Positions 48,381-57,179 of a stretch of DNA of 64,000 nt are shown here, piece by piece. Positions within the stretch are counted from its first letter, which is position 1; each line of letters opens with the position of its first letter. The notes under the pieces are model-generated. The model had not been told where the DNA came from and did no database searches. It saw only the letters and a list, made by a program, of their open reading frames with translations. Origin of the DNA: JAAFIP01 sp963775085 (GTDB taxonomy: Bacteria; Pseudomonadota; Gammaproteobacteria; Burkholderiales; Burkholderiaceae_C); contig CAVZHO010000010.1 of NCBI GenBank assembly GCA_963775085.1, positions 186,001 through 250,000 on the forward strand, in the 5' to 3' direction. The position numbers and the translations under genes are program-made.

Positions 48381-50168
48381 CTACGACCTTCCGCCAGCGC
48401 CTGTAGATAAAGCGTAACGCGCTATCAAAAACTGGGCAGTATAGTAACTGCTCAAAACCCACAGCGCAGACACCGGCAGCGGCGTGACGAAGCGGTTGAT
48501 GGCCAGCAGCGTATCGGAGGCCATGAAAAATAGTGCACCGATGGCGACGCAGCGCGAGGCATCATCACGCCGCACGCTGGCCCGGCCCAGTGCCTGCGCG
48601 CCCATGAGGGCGATGGCCAGCACATAGACGGCGACGGGTAGCTTGAGTGCTGCGGGCAAGTAGCTGTAGATAAAGGCGTACATCGCCGCGCCGTAGACCA
48701 GAGTGGCTAACAACGCCCCGCGATGCGGGAACCACGCCACCCCGTGTTTGAACAGTGCAATGTAGGCCAGGTGCGCGCACAGAAAGGCCACCAGGCCGAA
48801 AACAAAGTAGCCATGGAACATCAACAGCACGTCGCCGATGAGTGAGAAGCCGAGAGCGGCCAGTAAAAGCCTGGGAGCAAAAGAAAAACTGGTATCTGTG
48901 CTATTTTTAGTGGTATTTAGTGTCGTAGTCCTTGTCATATGGACATAAGTAGCTACTATAAATATAGCAATTGCCATCCCGGACGGTTTGGCAATGTAGT
49001 GCGCCAGCGTCCAACCCATGGCGCTGCTGAGCGTTGCCAGCACGGCCGCCCAAAGCATCAGCGCCCAGTTGATGGTCAAACGCCCTTGCAGCAGCGCGCC
49101 TACTGTCCACACCCCTGCCGCCAGTGCGGCAACGCACACCAGTTGCTGGCCTGCGCCCAGGCTGTCGGCAAACCACAGGAAGGCGCTGACGCATTGCAGC
49201 AGGATGGCAAACGCGACCAAGCTCGTCCATTGCGCGCTGCGGGGGGCGGGCGCTTCAAACTTGGCGGTGGCAGCGTTCAGAGAAAACGCGGGCTTGGGAA
49301 AGCGCGCTGCCACATCGGCAGGCCGCCAGCCCGGCGGCTTCACCAGCACGCGCAGCTTGTCCAGCCAGCTGCGGGTATGCCAGACGTCTTTGCCCAGGGC
49401 AGCATACACCTCGGCGTTAGCCCACAGCGGGTCCCACGATTGCAGCGGGCTGCGGGTACCGTAGACGCACCGGTTCGCATCATCTTCCTCGATAAAGCTG
49501 CCAAACAGCCGATCCCACACCATCCAGACACCGCCGTAGTTTTTGTCCAGATACGCATCATTCACGGCGTGGTGTACACGGTGGTTGGAGGGGCTGCAAA
49601 ACCAGCGATCAAACCAGCCCAGCTTGCCTACGTGCTCGGTATGCACCCAGAACTGGTAGAGCAAGTCCACCAGCGCCACCGCGCCAAACACGGCGGGCGG
49701 CACCCCGGCCAGCGCCATGGGAATGTAGAACACCCAGCCCAGCAGCGCGCCGCTGGAAGTTTGGCGCAATGCGGTGGAAAGGTTGTAGTCCTGGCTTTGG
49801 TGGTGCACCACATGCGCGGCCCAGAAGATGGCCACCTCATGCCCGGCGCGGTGCAGCCAGTAATAGCACAGGTCATAAAACACCAGGGCCAGAAACCAGC
49901 CGGTCCAGGTGTTCCAAAAGGCCTTGGCCGCCTCTAGCGGCACCAGGCTGAGCGAGGCATAAACAAAGGTGTAAACCCCCACGCGCAGCAGGCGGGTAAA
50001 GACGGCGGTGAACTGGCTGAGCATGCCCAGGCTGATGCTATTGACAGCATCGGCCAGGCGGTAGGTGTTGCGGCCCGTGCCACGGCGTTGCTTGTAAACA
50101 CCCCAGGCCAGTTCGATGGCGATCAGCAGCAGGAAGACTGGCGACGCAAAAACGATAGCTTTACCCAT
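48381..50168 (-). CDS. Fatty acid hydroxylase (AGMO-like) fused to a YhhN/TMEM86-like domain
   Basis: An integral membrane protein of 595 residues with two parts. The N-terminal part (about 1-320) is a sterol desaturase/fatty acid hydroxylase domain with the iron-binding His clusters YYWLHRAGHE, AHVVHHQSQDYN and SPSNHRVHHA. WMVWDRLFGSF and VYGTRSPLQSWDP recall alkylglycerol monooxygenase. A further membrane region leads to a YhhN (TMEM86, lysoplasmalogenase-type) domain at about 420-595 with LGFSLIGDVLLMFHG, FFMASDTLLAINRF and SSYYTAQFLIA. The linker helix before YhhN and the C-terminus are written by dispersed repeat copies. The start at 50168 avoids overlap with the upstream gene; 50213 is also possible. 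Ether-lipid cleavage is inferred from both halves. Confidence 0.85.
   Translation of the reverse strand: MGKAIVFASPVFLLLIAIELAWGVYKQRRGTGRNTYRLADAVNSISLGMLSQFTAVFTRLLRVGVYTFVYASLSLVPLEAAKAFWNTWTGWFLALVFYDLCYYWLHRAGHEVAIFWAAHVVHHQSQDYNLSTALRQTSSGALLGWVFYIPMALAGVPPAVFGAVALVDLLYQFWVHTEHVGKLGWFDRWFCSPSNHRVHHAVNDAYLDKNYGGVWMVWDRLFGSFIEEDDANRCVYGTRSPLQSWDPLWANAEVYAALGKDVWHTRSWLDKLRVLVKPPGWRPADVAARFPKPAFSLNAATAKFEAPAPRSAQWTSLVAFAILLQCVSAFLWFADSLGAGQQLVCVAALAAGVWTVGALLQGRLTINWALMLWAAVLATLSSAMGWTLAHYIAKPSGMAIAIFIVATYVHMTRTTTLNTTKNSTDTSFSFAPRLLLAALGFSLIGDVLLMFHGYFVFGLVAFLCAHLAYIALFKHGVAWFPHRGALLATLVYGAAMYAFIYSYLPAALKLPVAVYVLAIALMGAQALGRASVRRDDASRCVAIGALFFMASDTLLAINRFVTPLPVSALWVLSSYYTAQFLIARYALSTGAGGRS
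48389..48446 (-). repeat. Dispersed repeat-like copy at the end of the hydroxylase/YhhN gene
   Basis: On the minus strand: ACTATACTGCCCAGTTTTTG, ATAGCGCGTTACGCTTTATC, then AGGCGCTGGCGG. It codes LIARYALSTGAGG, the same frame as the gspD copy. Part of it coincides with the family's own YYxAQxLIA motif, so the call is less sure. Confidence 0.5.
48911..48968 (-). repeat. Dispersed repeat copy in the helix linking hydroxylase and YhhN
   Basis: On the minus strand: GCTATATTTATAGTAGCTAC, TTATGTCC, ACAAGGACTACGACA and CTAAAT. It is closely similar to the phoH-ybeY copy and codes AIFIVATYVHMTRTTTLN, the same frame as the gspD copy. Confidence 0.9.
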
Positions 50169-50187
50169 CGCGCCATTGTGGCGGGAT

Positions 50188-51342
50188 TTAGGTGAGCGCG
50201 CCTCTAGCGTCAACCCTGATGATCTGCTCCACCACGCCGTGCGTCAGGCCGCCGCGCACGCCGATCATGTGGTCGTGCAGGTTGACGGTGGGGTCGCAGT
50301 GGCCGGGGATGAGCCACACGGTGTCGCCCAACGCGGGCAGCGCTGTGCCGTGCAAGATACCGTGCTCGTCACTGCAACTGACGTAGCGCCAGTCGGCCTG
50401 GTGCCCCGCCCACAGCTTGGGCAGGCCGGAGTCGACGGCATGGCTTTTGTGGCCCGCATCGACAACGGCGCGCGGCTCGCCTGCATTGCTGGCACTCATC
50501 ACCTGCGACTTGACGAATAGCGCGTGCTCAAAGCGCGGCTGCGCAGGGTCGGCCTCATTGGCGGCGTAATCAGCGTCCATGAACAAGTAGGAGCCCGCCT
50601 GCAGTTCGCCAAACACGCCGCTGGTGGCCTCGTGGCTGAAGCTGCCGCTGCCTGCGCCGGTGACCAGGGGCACTGGGAAGCCTGCGGCCTCCAGGACGAC
50701 ATTAGTACGCTGCACATCCGCCACCACACTGGCAATCGCCTCGCGTCGCTCATGCACGCTGCGCAGGTGCTGGGCGCGGCCATGGTAGGCCTGTAGTCCA
50801 GCAAAGCGCAGGCTGGTATGTTGCGCAATGGCCTGCACCAGTGGCAGCGCGGCCTGGCCCGGCGGCACGCCGCAGCGGGCTTGGCCGACGTCAATCTCTA
50901 CATACACATCCATGCGCGAGCCGCCGCCGTGGGTAGCATTCGCCTGCGCCAGGCGTTCAATCCCCAGCAGGCTGTCCACCGCCACAGATATTTGGCCATT
51001 GTGTGCCACTAGCCCTTTATTTAACTGCGCCAGCAGCTCGCATTTAGATAGCGATATCACTTCGTTACTCACATACACATTGGTCACGCCAGCGGCTACC
51101 AGTGCGGCAGCTTCAGACGGTTTTTGCACGCACACGCCCACCGCACCGGCTTGCATTTGCAGCTGCGCCAGCGCGGCCGACTTGTGCATCTTGGCGTGCG
51201 GACGCAGGCGCATGCCATGCTGCAAGGCAAAGGCCTGCATGGCATGCAGGTTACGCTCCATCGCGTCCAGGTCAATCACCAGGGCGGGCGTGTCAATGGC
51301 GGCGATGCTGTGGCCGATCAAGCTAGAGAGCGGATGGTGCAT
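50188..51342 (-). CDS. DSD1-family PLP-dependent enzyme (D-threonine aldolase/D-serine dehydratase-like)
   Basis: A pyridoxal-phosphate enzyme of the alanine-racemase N-terminal fold. It has TPALVIDLDAMERNLHAMQA and the PLP-lysine motif RLRPHAKMHKSAALAQLQ near residue 50, an ETDVGQ-like VEIDVGQARCGVPPG, and the C-terminal metal-binding SDEHGILHG and IPGHCDPTVNLHD, with the His and Cys ligands known from D-serine dehydratase and D-threonine aldolase. The length is 384 residues. Likely acts on D-hydroxyamino acids; which one is open. The region around residue 100-115 (CELLAQLNKGLVAHN) resembles a degenerate repeat copy. It is three bases downstream of the next gene, in an operon. Confidence 0.88.
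   Translation of the reverse strand: MHHPLSSLIGHSIAAIDTPALVIDLDAMERNLHAMQAFALQHGMRLRPHAKMHKSAALAQLQMQAGAVGVCVQKPSEAAALVAAGVTNVYVSNEVISLSKCELLAQLNKGLVAHNGQISVAVDSLLGIERLAQANATHGGGSRMDVYVEIDVGQARCGVPPGQAALPLVQAIAQHTSLRFAGLQAYHGRAQHLRSVHERREAIASVVADVQRTNVVLEAAGFPVPLVTGAGSGSFSHEATSGVFGELQAGSYLFMDADYAANEADPAQPRFEHALFVKSQVMSASNAGEPRAVVDAGHKSHAVDSGLPKLWAGHQADWRYVSCSDEHGILHGTALPALGDTVWLIPGHCDPTVNLHDHMIGVRGGLTHGVVEQIIRVDARGALT
50996..51052 (-). repeat. Degenerate dispersed repeat-like segment in the DSD1 gene
   Basis: On the minus strand: GCTATCTAAATGCGAGCTGC, TGGCGCAG, AAAGGGCTAGTGGCACAC. The order fits the consensus, but the protein aligns with its family almost without a gap, so this may be chance similarity. 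Confidence 0.4.
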
Positions 51343-51345
51343 GGG

Positions 51346-52008
51346 CTAGGCCGTGGTTTCATCACGCGAATCTTTCAATGCCGCGTCGTACACCGCGTTA
51401 TCGATATGCGAGGTATCGGCCCAGCCTACCAGGCTCAGGTGCTCGCCGTTCCATAGCAGGCGGTTGATGGCGGCGTTGGTCAGCTCCCAGCTGCGCGGCG
51501 CTTGCAAATCCAGCCCCGTAGCGGCGCGGTACAGCACGTCCATCACCCCGCCATGGCTGACGATGACGATGTGTTTACCGGTATTTTGTGCCGCTAGTCC
51601 CTGTATACAGGACGTAACGCGCTCCCTAAATATGAGCAATGATTCGCCTCCAGTGGGTGCGAAATCGGGCGCGCGCTTGCGCCACAGCAAGGCTTGTTCG
51701 GGCAGTGCCGCCTCAATCTCGGCAAAGGTTTTGCCCTCAAACTCGCCAAAACCGCGCTCGCGCAGAGCCTCGTCGGTCTGTATGCTCAGGCCATGGGGTT
51801 GGGCCACCGACAAGGCTGTGTCATAGGCACGCCACAGGTCGCTGCTGTAGATCACGTCAATGGTGTCATCGGCCAGTGCAGCGCCCGCCCGGCTGGCCTG
51901 CCAGCGGCCTTTGGCGTTGAGGCCCACGTCCAGTTGGCCCTGTATGCGGGTATCCACGTTCCAGGCGGTTTCGCCGTGGCGGATCGCGGTGATGCGGGTG
52001 ATGTTCAT
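51346..52008 (-). CDS. Histidine phosphatase, phosphoglycerate-mutase-like (GpmB type)
   Basis: Cytoplasmic phosphatase of 220 residues. The catalytic motif is ITAIRHGETAWNVDTRIQG near residue 11, with LNAKGRWQASRAGAAL, IYSSDLWRAYDTALSV, GEFEGKTFAEIEA and the second His in HIVIVSHGGVMDVLYRA. The substrate is not fixed; many relatives are broad phosphatases. The stretch between the GGESLLIF and KHIVIVSH motifs (about residues 123-142, RERVTSCIQGLAAQN) is encoded by a dispersed repeat copy. The start abuts the stop of ttcA and the stop is three bases from the DSD1 gene, so three genes form an operon. Confidence 0.9.
   Translation of the reverse strand: MNITRITAIRHGETAWNVDTRIQGQLDVGLNAKGRWQASRAGAALADDTIDVIYSSDLWRAYDTALSVAQPHGLSIQTDEALRERGFGEFEGKTFAEIEAALPEQALLWRKRAPDFAPTGGESLLIFRERVTSCIQGLAAQNTGKHIVIVSHGGVMDVLYRAATGLDLQAPRSWELTNAAINRLLWNGEHLSLVGWADTSHIDNAVYDAALKDSRDETTA
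51581..51640 (-). repeat. Dispersed repeat copy inside the phosphoglycerate-mutase-like gene
   Basis: On the minus strand: GCTCATATTTAGGGAGCGCG, TTACGTCCTGTATACAGGGA, CTAGCGGCACAAAAT. It contains an exact palindrome, CCTGTATACAGG. It is in frame, but read one base off the frame used by the gspD copy. Confidence 0.8.
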
Positions 52009-52977
52009 TTACTCAAACCGCACCACATTGGCCGCCTGCGCAAAACTCTCTGGATCAAAGCCCTTGTCCCCCAACACATCCGGCACACCCGTAGCATTGA
52101 GACCCTTGAAGTCATGCAACTTGGTATCCATCAAATGCGATGGCACTACATTTTGCATAGCGTGCAGCATATTGTCCAAGCGCCCAGGGTGCTTGGTTTG
52201 CCACTCGCGCAGCATCAGGCCCACCTGCTTGCGCTGCAAATTTTCCTGGCTGCCGCACAGCGTGCAGGGGATGATGGGGTACTGCTGCACCGCCGCCCAG
52301 CGCACCAGGTCGCGCTCGTCCACATAGGCCAGCGGGCGGATGACGATGTGCTCGCCGTTGTCGCTTTGCAGCTTGGGCGGCATGCCCTTGAGCTTGCCGC
52401 CGAAGAACATGTTCAGCAGCAGGGTTTGCAGCATATCGTCGCGGTGGTGGCCCAGGGCAATTTTGGTGCAGCCCAGCTCCTTGGCCACGCGGTACAAGAT
52501 GCCTCGGCGCAGGCGCGAACACAACGAACACATGGTCTTGCCATCGGGGATTTTGTCCTTGACGATGCTGTACGTGTCCTGGTTTTCGATATGAAACTTC
52601 ACGCCCTTTTTCTCTAAATACGCGGGCAGTACATCGGCCGGAAAGCCCGGTTGCTTTTGGTCCAGATTGACGGCGATCAGCTCAAAGTCAATCGGTGCGC
52701 GGGCTTTCAGTTTGAGCAAGATGTCCAGCATGGCATAGCTGTCCTTGCCGCCGGACAGGCACACCATGACCTTGTCGCCCTGCTCGATCATCTGGTAGTC
52801 GACGATGGCCTTGCCTACCTCGCGGCACAGGCGCTTTTCCAGCTTGTTGTTTTCAAAGGCGGCACGGGCGCTCGCGCCGTGCTCGGCCACGGGTGCCAGC
52901 ACCGGGGCGGGCACAGTCGATGGTAACTCGGCGGCTTGCGCAGCCAGCCAGGCGCGGGGTTCGGTATGGGCATTCAT
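52009..52977 (-). CDS. ttcA: tRNA-cytidine(32) 2-sulfurtransferase TtcA
   Basis: Adds sulfur to C32 of certain tRNAs using ATP and an iron-sulfur cluster. The 322-residue protein has the PP-loop VCLSGGKDSYAMLDILL, the first cluster-binding pair in MCSLCSRLRRGILYR, ALGHHRDDMLQTLLLNMFFG, and the third Cys in PCTLCGSQENLQR. I took the ATG at 52977; frames reaching back to 53046 add 23 unconserved residues. It is the first gene of a minus-strand operon with the phosphoglycerate-mutase-like and DSD1 genes. Confidence 0.95.
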   Translation of the reverse strand: MNAHTEPRAWLAAQAAELPSTVPAPVLAPVAEHGASARAAFENNKLEKRLCREVGKAIVDYQMIEQGDKVMVCLSGGKDSYAMLDILLKLKARAPIDFELIAVNLDQKQPGFPADVLPAYLEKKGVKFHIENQDTYSIVKDKIPDGKTMCSLCSRLRRGILYRVAKELGCTKIALGHHRDDMLQTLLLNMFFGGKLKGMPPKLQSDNGEHIVIRPLAYVDERDLVRWAAVQQYPIIPCTLCGSQENLQRKQVGLMLREWQTKHPGRLDNMLHAMQNVVPSHLMDTKLHDFKGLNATGVPDVLGDKGFDPESFAQAANVVRFE

Positions 52978-53141
52978 GGCCGTATTTTCGCATTCTTGGC
53001 CCGACTGGGGTATTGTGGGCCTTGTCAATAGATGCCAGGGCATCATTTCGTGCGCAAAGCCTGCACAAAAATAGGAGCAGGGCGCTCAGGCTGTTTACAA
53101 TGCAGTGTGTTACACATTTGACTGACAGCACCCTAGGGTTC

Positions 53142-54908
53142 ATGCAAAACTTTTACCTTTTCGCCTACTTTCTAGCTAGCTTGTGCTGTTGGCCCAGTAT
53201 GGTGGTTGCACAGGGCGTAGCAGCACCCGCCACAGATCGCGCAGTGGTCACCGCGCCTGGCGCAGCCCCGCTGATCCATCTATCCCAACTCAGCGCCACC
53301 TCGGCTGTGCCCTTGATGGCCTATACGGGCGTACCTGCTGCCATGACGGTTGAGCAAGTCGCTGCCCGCAGCGCCCAGACGTTTAGCCCGTTTGACCCCA
53401 AACTCGCCCACCGCATCGACCTGGAGCGCTCGCTGTGGCTGCACTTTCGGGTGGCGGTAGAGTCTGGCACCGTGCAGTCGGGCTGGATGTTTGAACTTGC
53501 CAAGCCTTTGCTCAATCGCGTTGAGTTTTATTACCGTAATACACAAGGTGTATGGCAAGCGCAAAAATCTGGCATCTCGGTGCCCCATGCCCAATGGCCC
53601 ATGCATGGCCTGTACCCGCAGTTTCACCTTCCACTGCTGGCCGCAGGCGAACATGATTTTTTTGTCAAAATAGAGCACGACCTGCCGGTGCGCTTTGCGG
53701 CCCGATTGTTACCCATTGATGCGGCCAATCAAACCATGCAATCGGAGTTTTTGCTCATCGGTTTGATGCTGGGTTTAATGGCATTGATGGCGGTCATTGC
53801 CGGCCTGTTTTCCATAGTCTATAAAGATAACACCTATGGATGGTATGCCCTGTACGTCACGCTGGGCATTGCCACTTGTGCCTCTTTTGTCGGCCTGGCT
53901 AACTACCTCGTGTCATCGGGGAGCATCCCTTGGCCACAGGCGCTACCTCCGCTCTTCCTGATGGCCTCTTTTGCTGTGCAATTGCAGTTTTGCCGGGCGA
54001 TGTTTGTACCGCCAGCGTCGACAACCTGGATGCATACGGGCGTGTCGGCGTTGCTGGTGTTCAGTGTGGTGGCGATGGGCATGCTCTGGTGGATGCGTGA
54101 TCTGCGGCTGCGCGAGGCGGTGTTTGTGGTTCAAAGTACGGCGTGCATCGCAGCCATGTTGGCTATTGCGGTGCGCGCCCTGCGCTACCGCAGGCAGGTC
54201 GCCGGGCTGTGGCTCGTGGCTTACATACCGCTGATCGTGGTGGTGACGCTGACTGTTTTGGAAAATTTTGGCTGGGCCCTGCTGCCCTGGCTGCCTTACA
54301 AAGCGCCACTGTATGCGCTGATGTTTGAAATGTTGGTGCTATTGGTGGCATTGCACCTGCACGCCAAAACCACGAACTCCCACGACGTACGCAGCACGAC
54401 GCTGGCCAGTACCGACCCACTCACGGGCTTTGTGCCTGCCCACCTCTACCCTGAAATGCTGGGGCAACTCTGGCACACAGCCTTGCAGGCCAAAAGCGAC
54501 TTGTCAGTAGCCTATGTGCGCGCCACGACGCACCAGCCCGAACGCACACTGGGTGGCAGCATAGACAAGAAGCGCGCCACGCTGCGCACCGTGCGCATGC
54601 TGCGCACCGTGGCACACGAGGACGACACCATCGCCCGCGTGGATGACGATCTGTTTGCCATCCTCATGCCCGGCGTGGGCCGCAGCGAGTTGCTGACCAG
54701 CAGACTTTCACGCTTGGTGGCGCTGGGCATCATGGAGGACAAAGACGATAGGCGCGCGATCCCGATCCAGTTCAAGGTGTTGGCCAGCTCGCTGCGCAGC
54801 TTTACAGGCTCGCACGACCTATTGCACAGCACCATGCAAGTGGCCATGAAAATGCCCAGCACCTGGGCGCAGCGCTCGATCCGCTTTTTACCTGAATCCG
54901 TCGACTAA
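53142..54908 (+). CDS. 7TM-DISM receptor with degenerate GGDEF-like C-terminus
   Basis: A membrane receptor of 588 residues. A signal peptide (about 1-24, ending MVVAQ) is followed by an extracellular 7TMR-DISMED2-type jellyroll (about 60-195, with LWLHFRVAVESG and WMFELAKPLLNRVEFYYR), then seven membrane segments (about 210-400). The C-terminal cytoplasmic part starts STDPLTGFVPAHLYPEML like a GGDEF domain, but the active-site motif is replaced by ARVDDDLFAILMPG, so diguanylate cyclase activity is unlikely. The ATG at 53142 begins the signal peptide; the frame is open upstream to 52893 but unconserved and opposite ttcA. A close paralogue follows with a one-base overlap. Confidence 0.83.
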   Translation: MQNFYLFAYFLASLCCWPSMVVAQGVAAPATDRAVVTAPGAAPLIHLSQLSATSAVPLMAYTGVPAAMTVEQVAARSAQTFSPFDPKLAHRIDLERSLWLHFRVAVESGTVQSGWMFELAKPLLNRVEFYYRNTQGVWQAQKSGISVPHAQWPMHGLYPQFHLPLLAAGEHDFFVKIEHDLPVRFAARLLPIDAANQTMQSEFLLIGLMLGLMALMAVIAGLFSIVYKDNTYGWYALYVTLGIATCASFVGLANYLVSSGSIPWPQALPPLFLMASFAVQLQFCRAMFVPPASTTWMHTGVSALLVFSVVAMGMLWWMRDLRLREAVFVVQSTACIAAMLAIAVRALRYRRQVAGLWLVAYIPLIVVVTLTVLENFGWALLPWLPYKAPLYALMFEMLVLLVALHLHAKTTNSHDVRSTTLASTDPLTGFVPAHLYPEMLGQLWHTALQAKSDLSVAYVRATTHQPERTLGGSIDKKRATLRTVRMLRTVAHEDDTIARVDDDLFAILMPGVGRSELLTSRLSRLVALGIMEDKDDRRAIPIQFKVLASSLRSFTGSHDLLHSTMQVAMKMPSTWAQRSIRFLPESVD

Positions 54909-56791
54909 TGCGTTATTTCAAATTTTGGGTAGGCTGCCTGGGTCTGGTGGGTTGGTGCAGCCTGGCAGCGCAAACCTTGCCCGCCATGGCAGAGTTGCCA
55001 CGCGTACCCAACGCCGCGTTGACGTCCACGCCCGTGTCCACCTCGGTCGATGCAGATGCGCAACTGTCTTTGCAGTCGCTGGGTAATTTCCCTGAAGCTG
55101 CAACCATTGAGCAGGTATCGGCAACCGGCCTGGCTGGCTTGAGTGGGTTTAACCCCAACATTGCCCAGCCATTGCAAAGCGGCCAGGCCCTGTGGCTGCA
55201 CTTTCGCCTGACCGCCGACCATGCCGATATGGCCATGGGCTGGTTATTGGAGTTCACCCGACCGTTTGTAGATCGGGTAGAGCTGTACAGCCAAAACAGT
55301 CAGGGCACCTGGAGAATGCAGGCCGCTGGCGACCTGATGCCCCATAGCCAGTGGCCTGTGCGCAGCCTCAACCCGCAGTTTGCTATCCCTGCCCTCACGC
55401 CGGGTGCGCATGATTTTTACCTCCGGGTGGCCAACACCCTGCCACTGCATTTTGCGATCAACCTGCATCGCACCGATGTCATGCACACGCAAAATCAGCA
55501 CCAGTTTTTATGGCTGGGTATGTTGCTGGGCTTTATGGTCTTGATGTCTGCTGCCAGCTTGCTGATGGCGCTGACCTACCGCAACCCCATTTACCTGTGG
55601 TACACGCTGTTTGTAGGCATCAGCTTTCTGTCCAGCGCCGCGTATGTGGGCATGGCCAACTACGCTTTTTGGCCGCAGGCCACGTGGTGGCCCGAGGTCT
55701 CCACCAATGCACTGCTGATGGCGGCGGCCACGGTACAAACCCAATTTTGTCGCGCGCTGTTTTACTCCAGGACCACGGCTGCTTGGCGCCAGCGCGGCAT
55801 CACCGGCGTGCTGGTCTTGAGCGTGCTGTCCATCGCCATGCTGATAGTCATCGAGACCATCTCTATACGCGTGTGGTTGATCAACCTGACCTTAATGCTT
55901 AACGGAGCCGTCATGTTCGACATCGTGGTACACGCGATGCGCCGGGGTAGCCTTACTGCCAAGCTGTGGCTGCTGGCCTATATACCGCTGTTTAGCGTCG
56001 TCTTGCTTTCCGTTGTGGATGCACAGGGTTGGCTATCCCTGCCGTGGCTGTCGTTTAACTCACCGGTCTATGCACTTATGTTTGAAATGCCCGTGCTGCT
56101 GGTGGCCTTGCACCTGCACTCCAAGGCCATGCATACCACCATCGTGCGACAAACTACCCTGGCCAATCTGGACCCGCTGACGGGTTTTGTGGCGGCCGAA
56201 CACTTCCCCCGTCTGCTGGCGCAGCACTGGAGCCAGGCGCAGATGGCGCAGCGCGACATCGCGGTGGCCTATGTGCGTCCCATACTGGACCCCGCGTATG
56301 CCCAGCTGCACATCGAGCCACTCAACGGGCAAGAGGCCGTGCTGCGCACCGTGCGCCTGTTGCGTACGGTCGCCTTTGCCAACGACCATGTGGCTTGCGT
56401 CAAACCCAACCTGTACGCCCTGATCATGCCGCAAGCCCCTGTCAAGGCCGACATCAAGCAACGCCTCTCTCGCCTGGTGGCCCTGGGCATGATGACCGAT
56501 ACCCAGGGGCATCACCAGATCCCGATGCGCTTTCGCATTGCGGTTGGCACCCTGAACACCTACTCGGGCATGTGGCATGAGCTGGATACCGCATTGCAGG
56601 AAAAAATTGCCTCCGACAAAGGCTGGGACAAGCGTGCCATCCGGTATGTATCCAAACGCTTTGAACGCGACTGGGATTCGGCGGATTTGAGTGATTTTTG
56701 GGATAAAGCGCTGGATGCCGAAGCCATGGCCAGACTAGCCATGCACAACAGCACGGTGCGCGCTACCACTGCCCCGTCTCGACCCGGATAG
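54908..56791 (+). CDS. Second 7TM-DISM receptor, tandem paralogue
   Basis: A 627-residue paralogue of the preceding gene with the same plan: signal peptide (about 1-21), sensor domain with LWLHFRLTADHADMAMGW and WLLEFTRPFVDRVELYSQ, seven membrane segments (about 195-395), and a GGDEF-like tail that opens NLDPLTGFVAAEHFPRLL. The active-site position reads ACVKPNLYALIMPQA, so the GGDEF motif is lost here too. It also has a 40-residue extension at the C-terminus. The start codon overlaps the previous stop (TAATG), so the two are translationally coupled and may form a heteromer. Its 3' end overlaps the convergent dihydroneopterin aldolase gene by 29 bases. Confidence 0.83.
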   Translation: MRYFKFWVGCLGLVGWCSLAAQTLPAMAELPRVPNAALTSTPVSTSVDADAQLSLQSLGNFPEAATIEQVSATGLAGLSGFNPNIAQPLQSGQALWLHFRLTADHADMAMGWLLEFTRPFVDRVELYSQNSQGTWRMQAAGDLMPHSQWPVRSLNPQFAIPALTPGAHDFYLRVANTLPLHFAINLHRTDVMHTQNQHQFLWLGMLLGFMVLMSAASLLMALTYRNPIYLWYTLFVGISFLSSAAYVGMANYAFWPQATWWPEVSTNALLMAAATVQTQFCRALFYSRTTAAWRQRGITGVLVLSVLSIAMLIVIETISIRVWLINLTLMLNGAVMFDIVVHAMRRGSLTAKLWLLAYIPLFSVVLLSVVDAQGWLSLPWLSFNSPVYALMFEMPVLLVALHLHSKAMHTTIVRQTTLANLDPLTGFVAAEHFPRLLAQHWSQAQMAQRDIAVAYVRPILDPAYAQLHIEPLNGQEAVLRTVRLLRTVAFANDHVACVKPNLYALIMPQAPVKADIKQRLSRLVALGMMTDTQGHHQIPMRFRIAVGTLNTYSGMWHELDTALQEKIASDKGWDKRAIRYVSKRFERDWDSADLSDFWDKALDAEAMARLAMHNSTVRATTAPSRPG

Positions 56792-57146
56792 CCACGTCAC
56801 AGTCGTCAAAAATCTCCAGCTTGGCGATCTTCACCCGCACACCCAGCACACCGGGTAGTTGCATGAGGCGGTGGGCCAGTTTGCCGATCAGGCTTTCCAG
56901 TAAATTGATGTGCCGCTCGGTGCATTCGTCAATGATGATCTGGCGCACCTTGCGGTAGTCCAGCACATGGCTGATGTCGTCGTCGCTGGGCAGCAGGGGC
57001 TGGGTGCCCAGATTGAGTTCGGCATCCACCTGAATCGGCTGAGGCATGGCTTTTTCATGCGCCAGAATGCCCAGGTTGGCATCAAAGCGCAGGCCGGTGA
57101 GGGTGAGGATCTGGATGCCTTTGGGCGAGGAAATAGTCAGTGGCAT
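56763..57146 (-). CDS. Dihydroneopterin aldolase-like protein, paralogue 1
   Basis: A FolB-fold protein of 127 residues, with ILTLTGLRFDANLGILAHEK at the start, the strand-helix motif HVLDYRKVRQIIIDECTERH and HINLLESLIGKLAHRLMQL, where Glu is the conserved substrate-anchoring residue. FolB splits dihydroneopterin in folate synthesis; close paralogues in proteobacteria (FolX) act as epimerases. It lies directly downstream of a second folB-type gene on the same strand. Which of the two is the true aldolase is not settled by sequence alone. Confidence 0.87.
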   Translation of the reverse strand: MPLTISSPKGIQILTLTGLRFDANLGILAHEKAMPQPIQVDAELNLGTQPLLPSDDDISHVLDYRKVRQIIIDECTERHINLLESLIGKLAHRLMQLPGVLGVRVKIAKLEIFDDCDVAIRVETGQW

Positions 57147-57179
57147 AGCAATGTAGCAAGTATGGGTCTGGGCAGGTGG

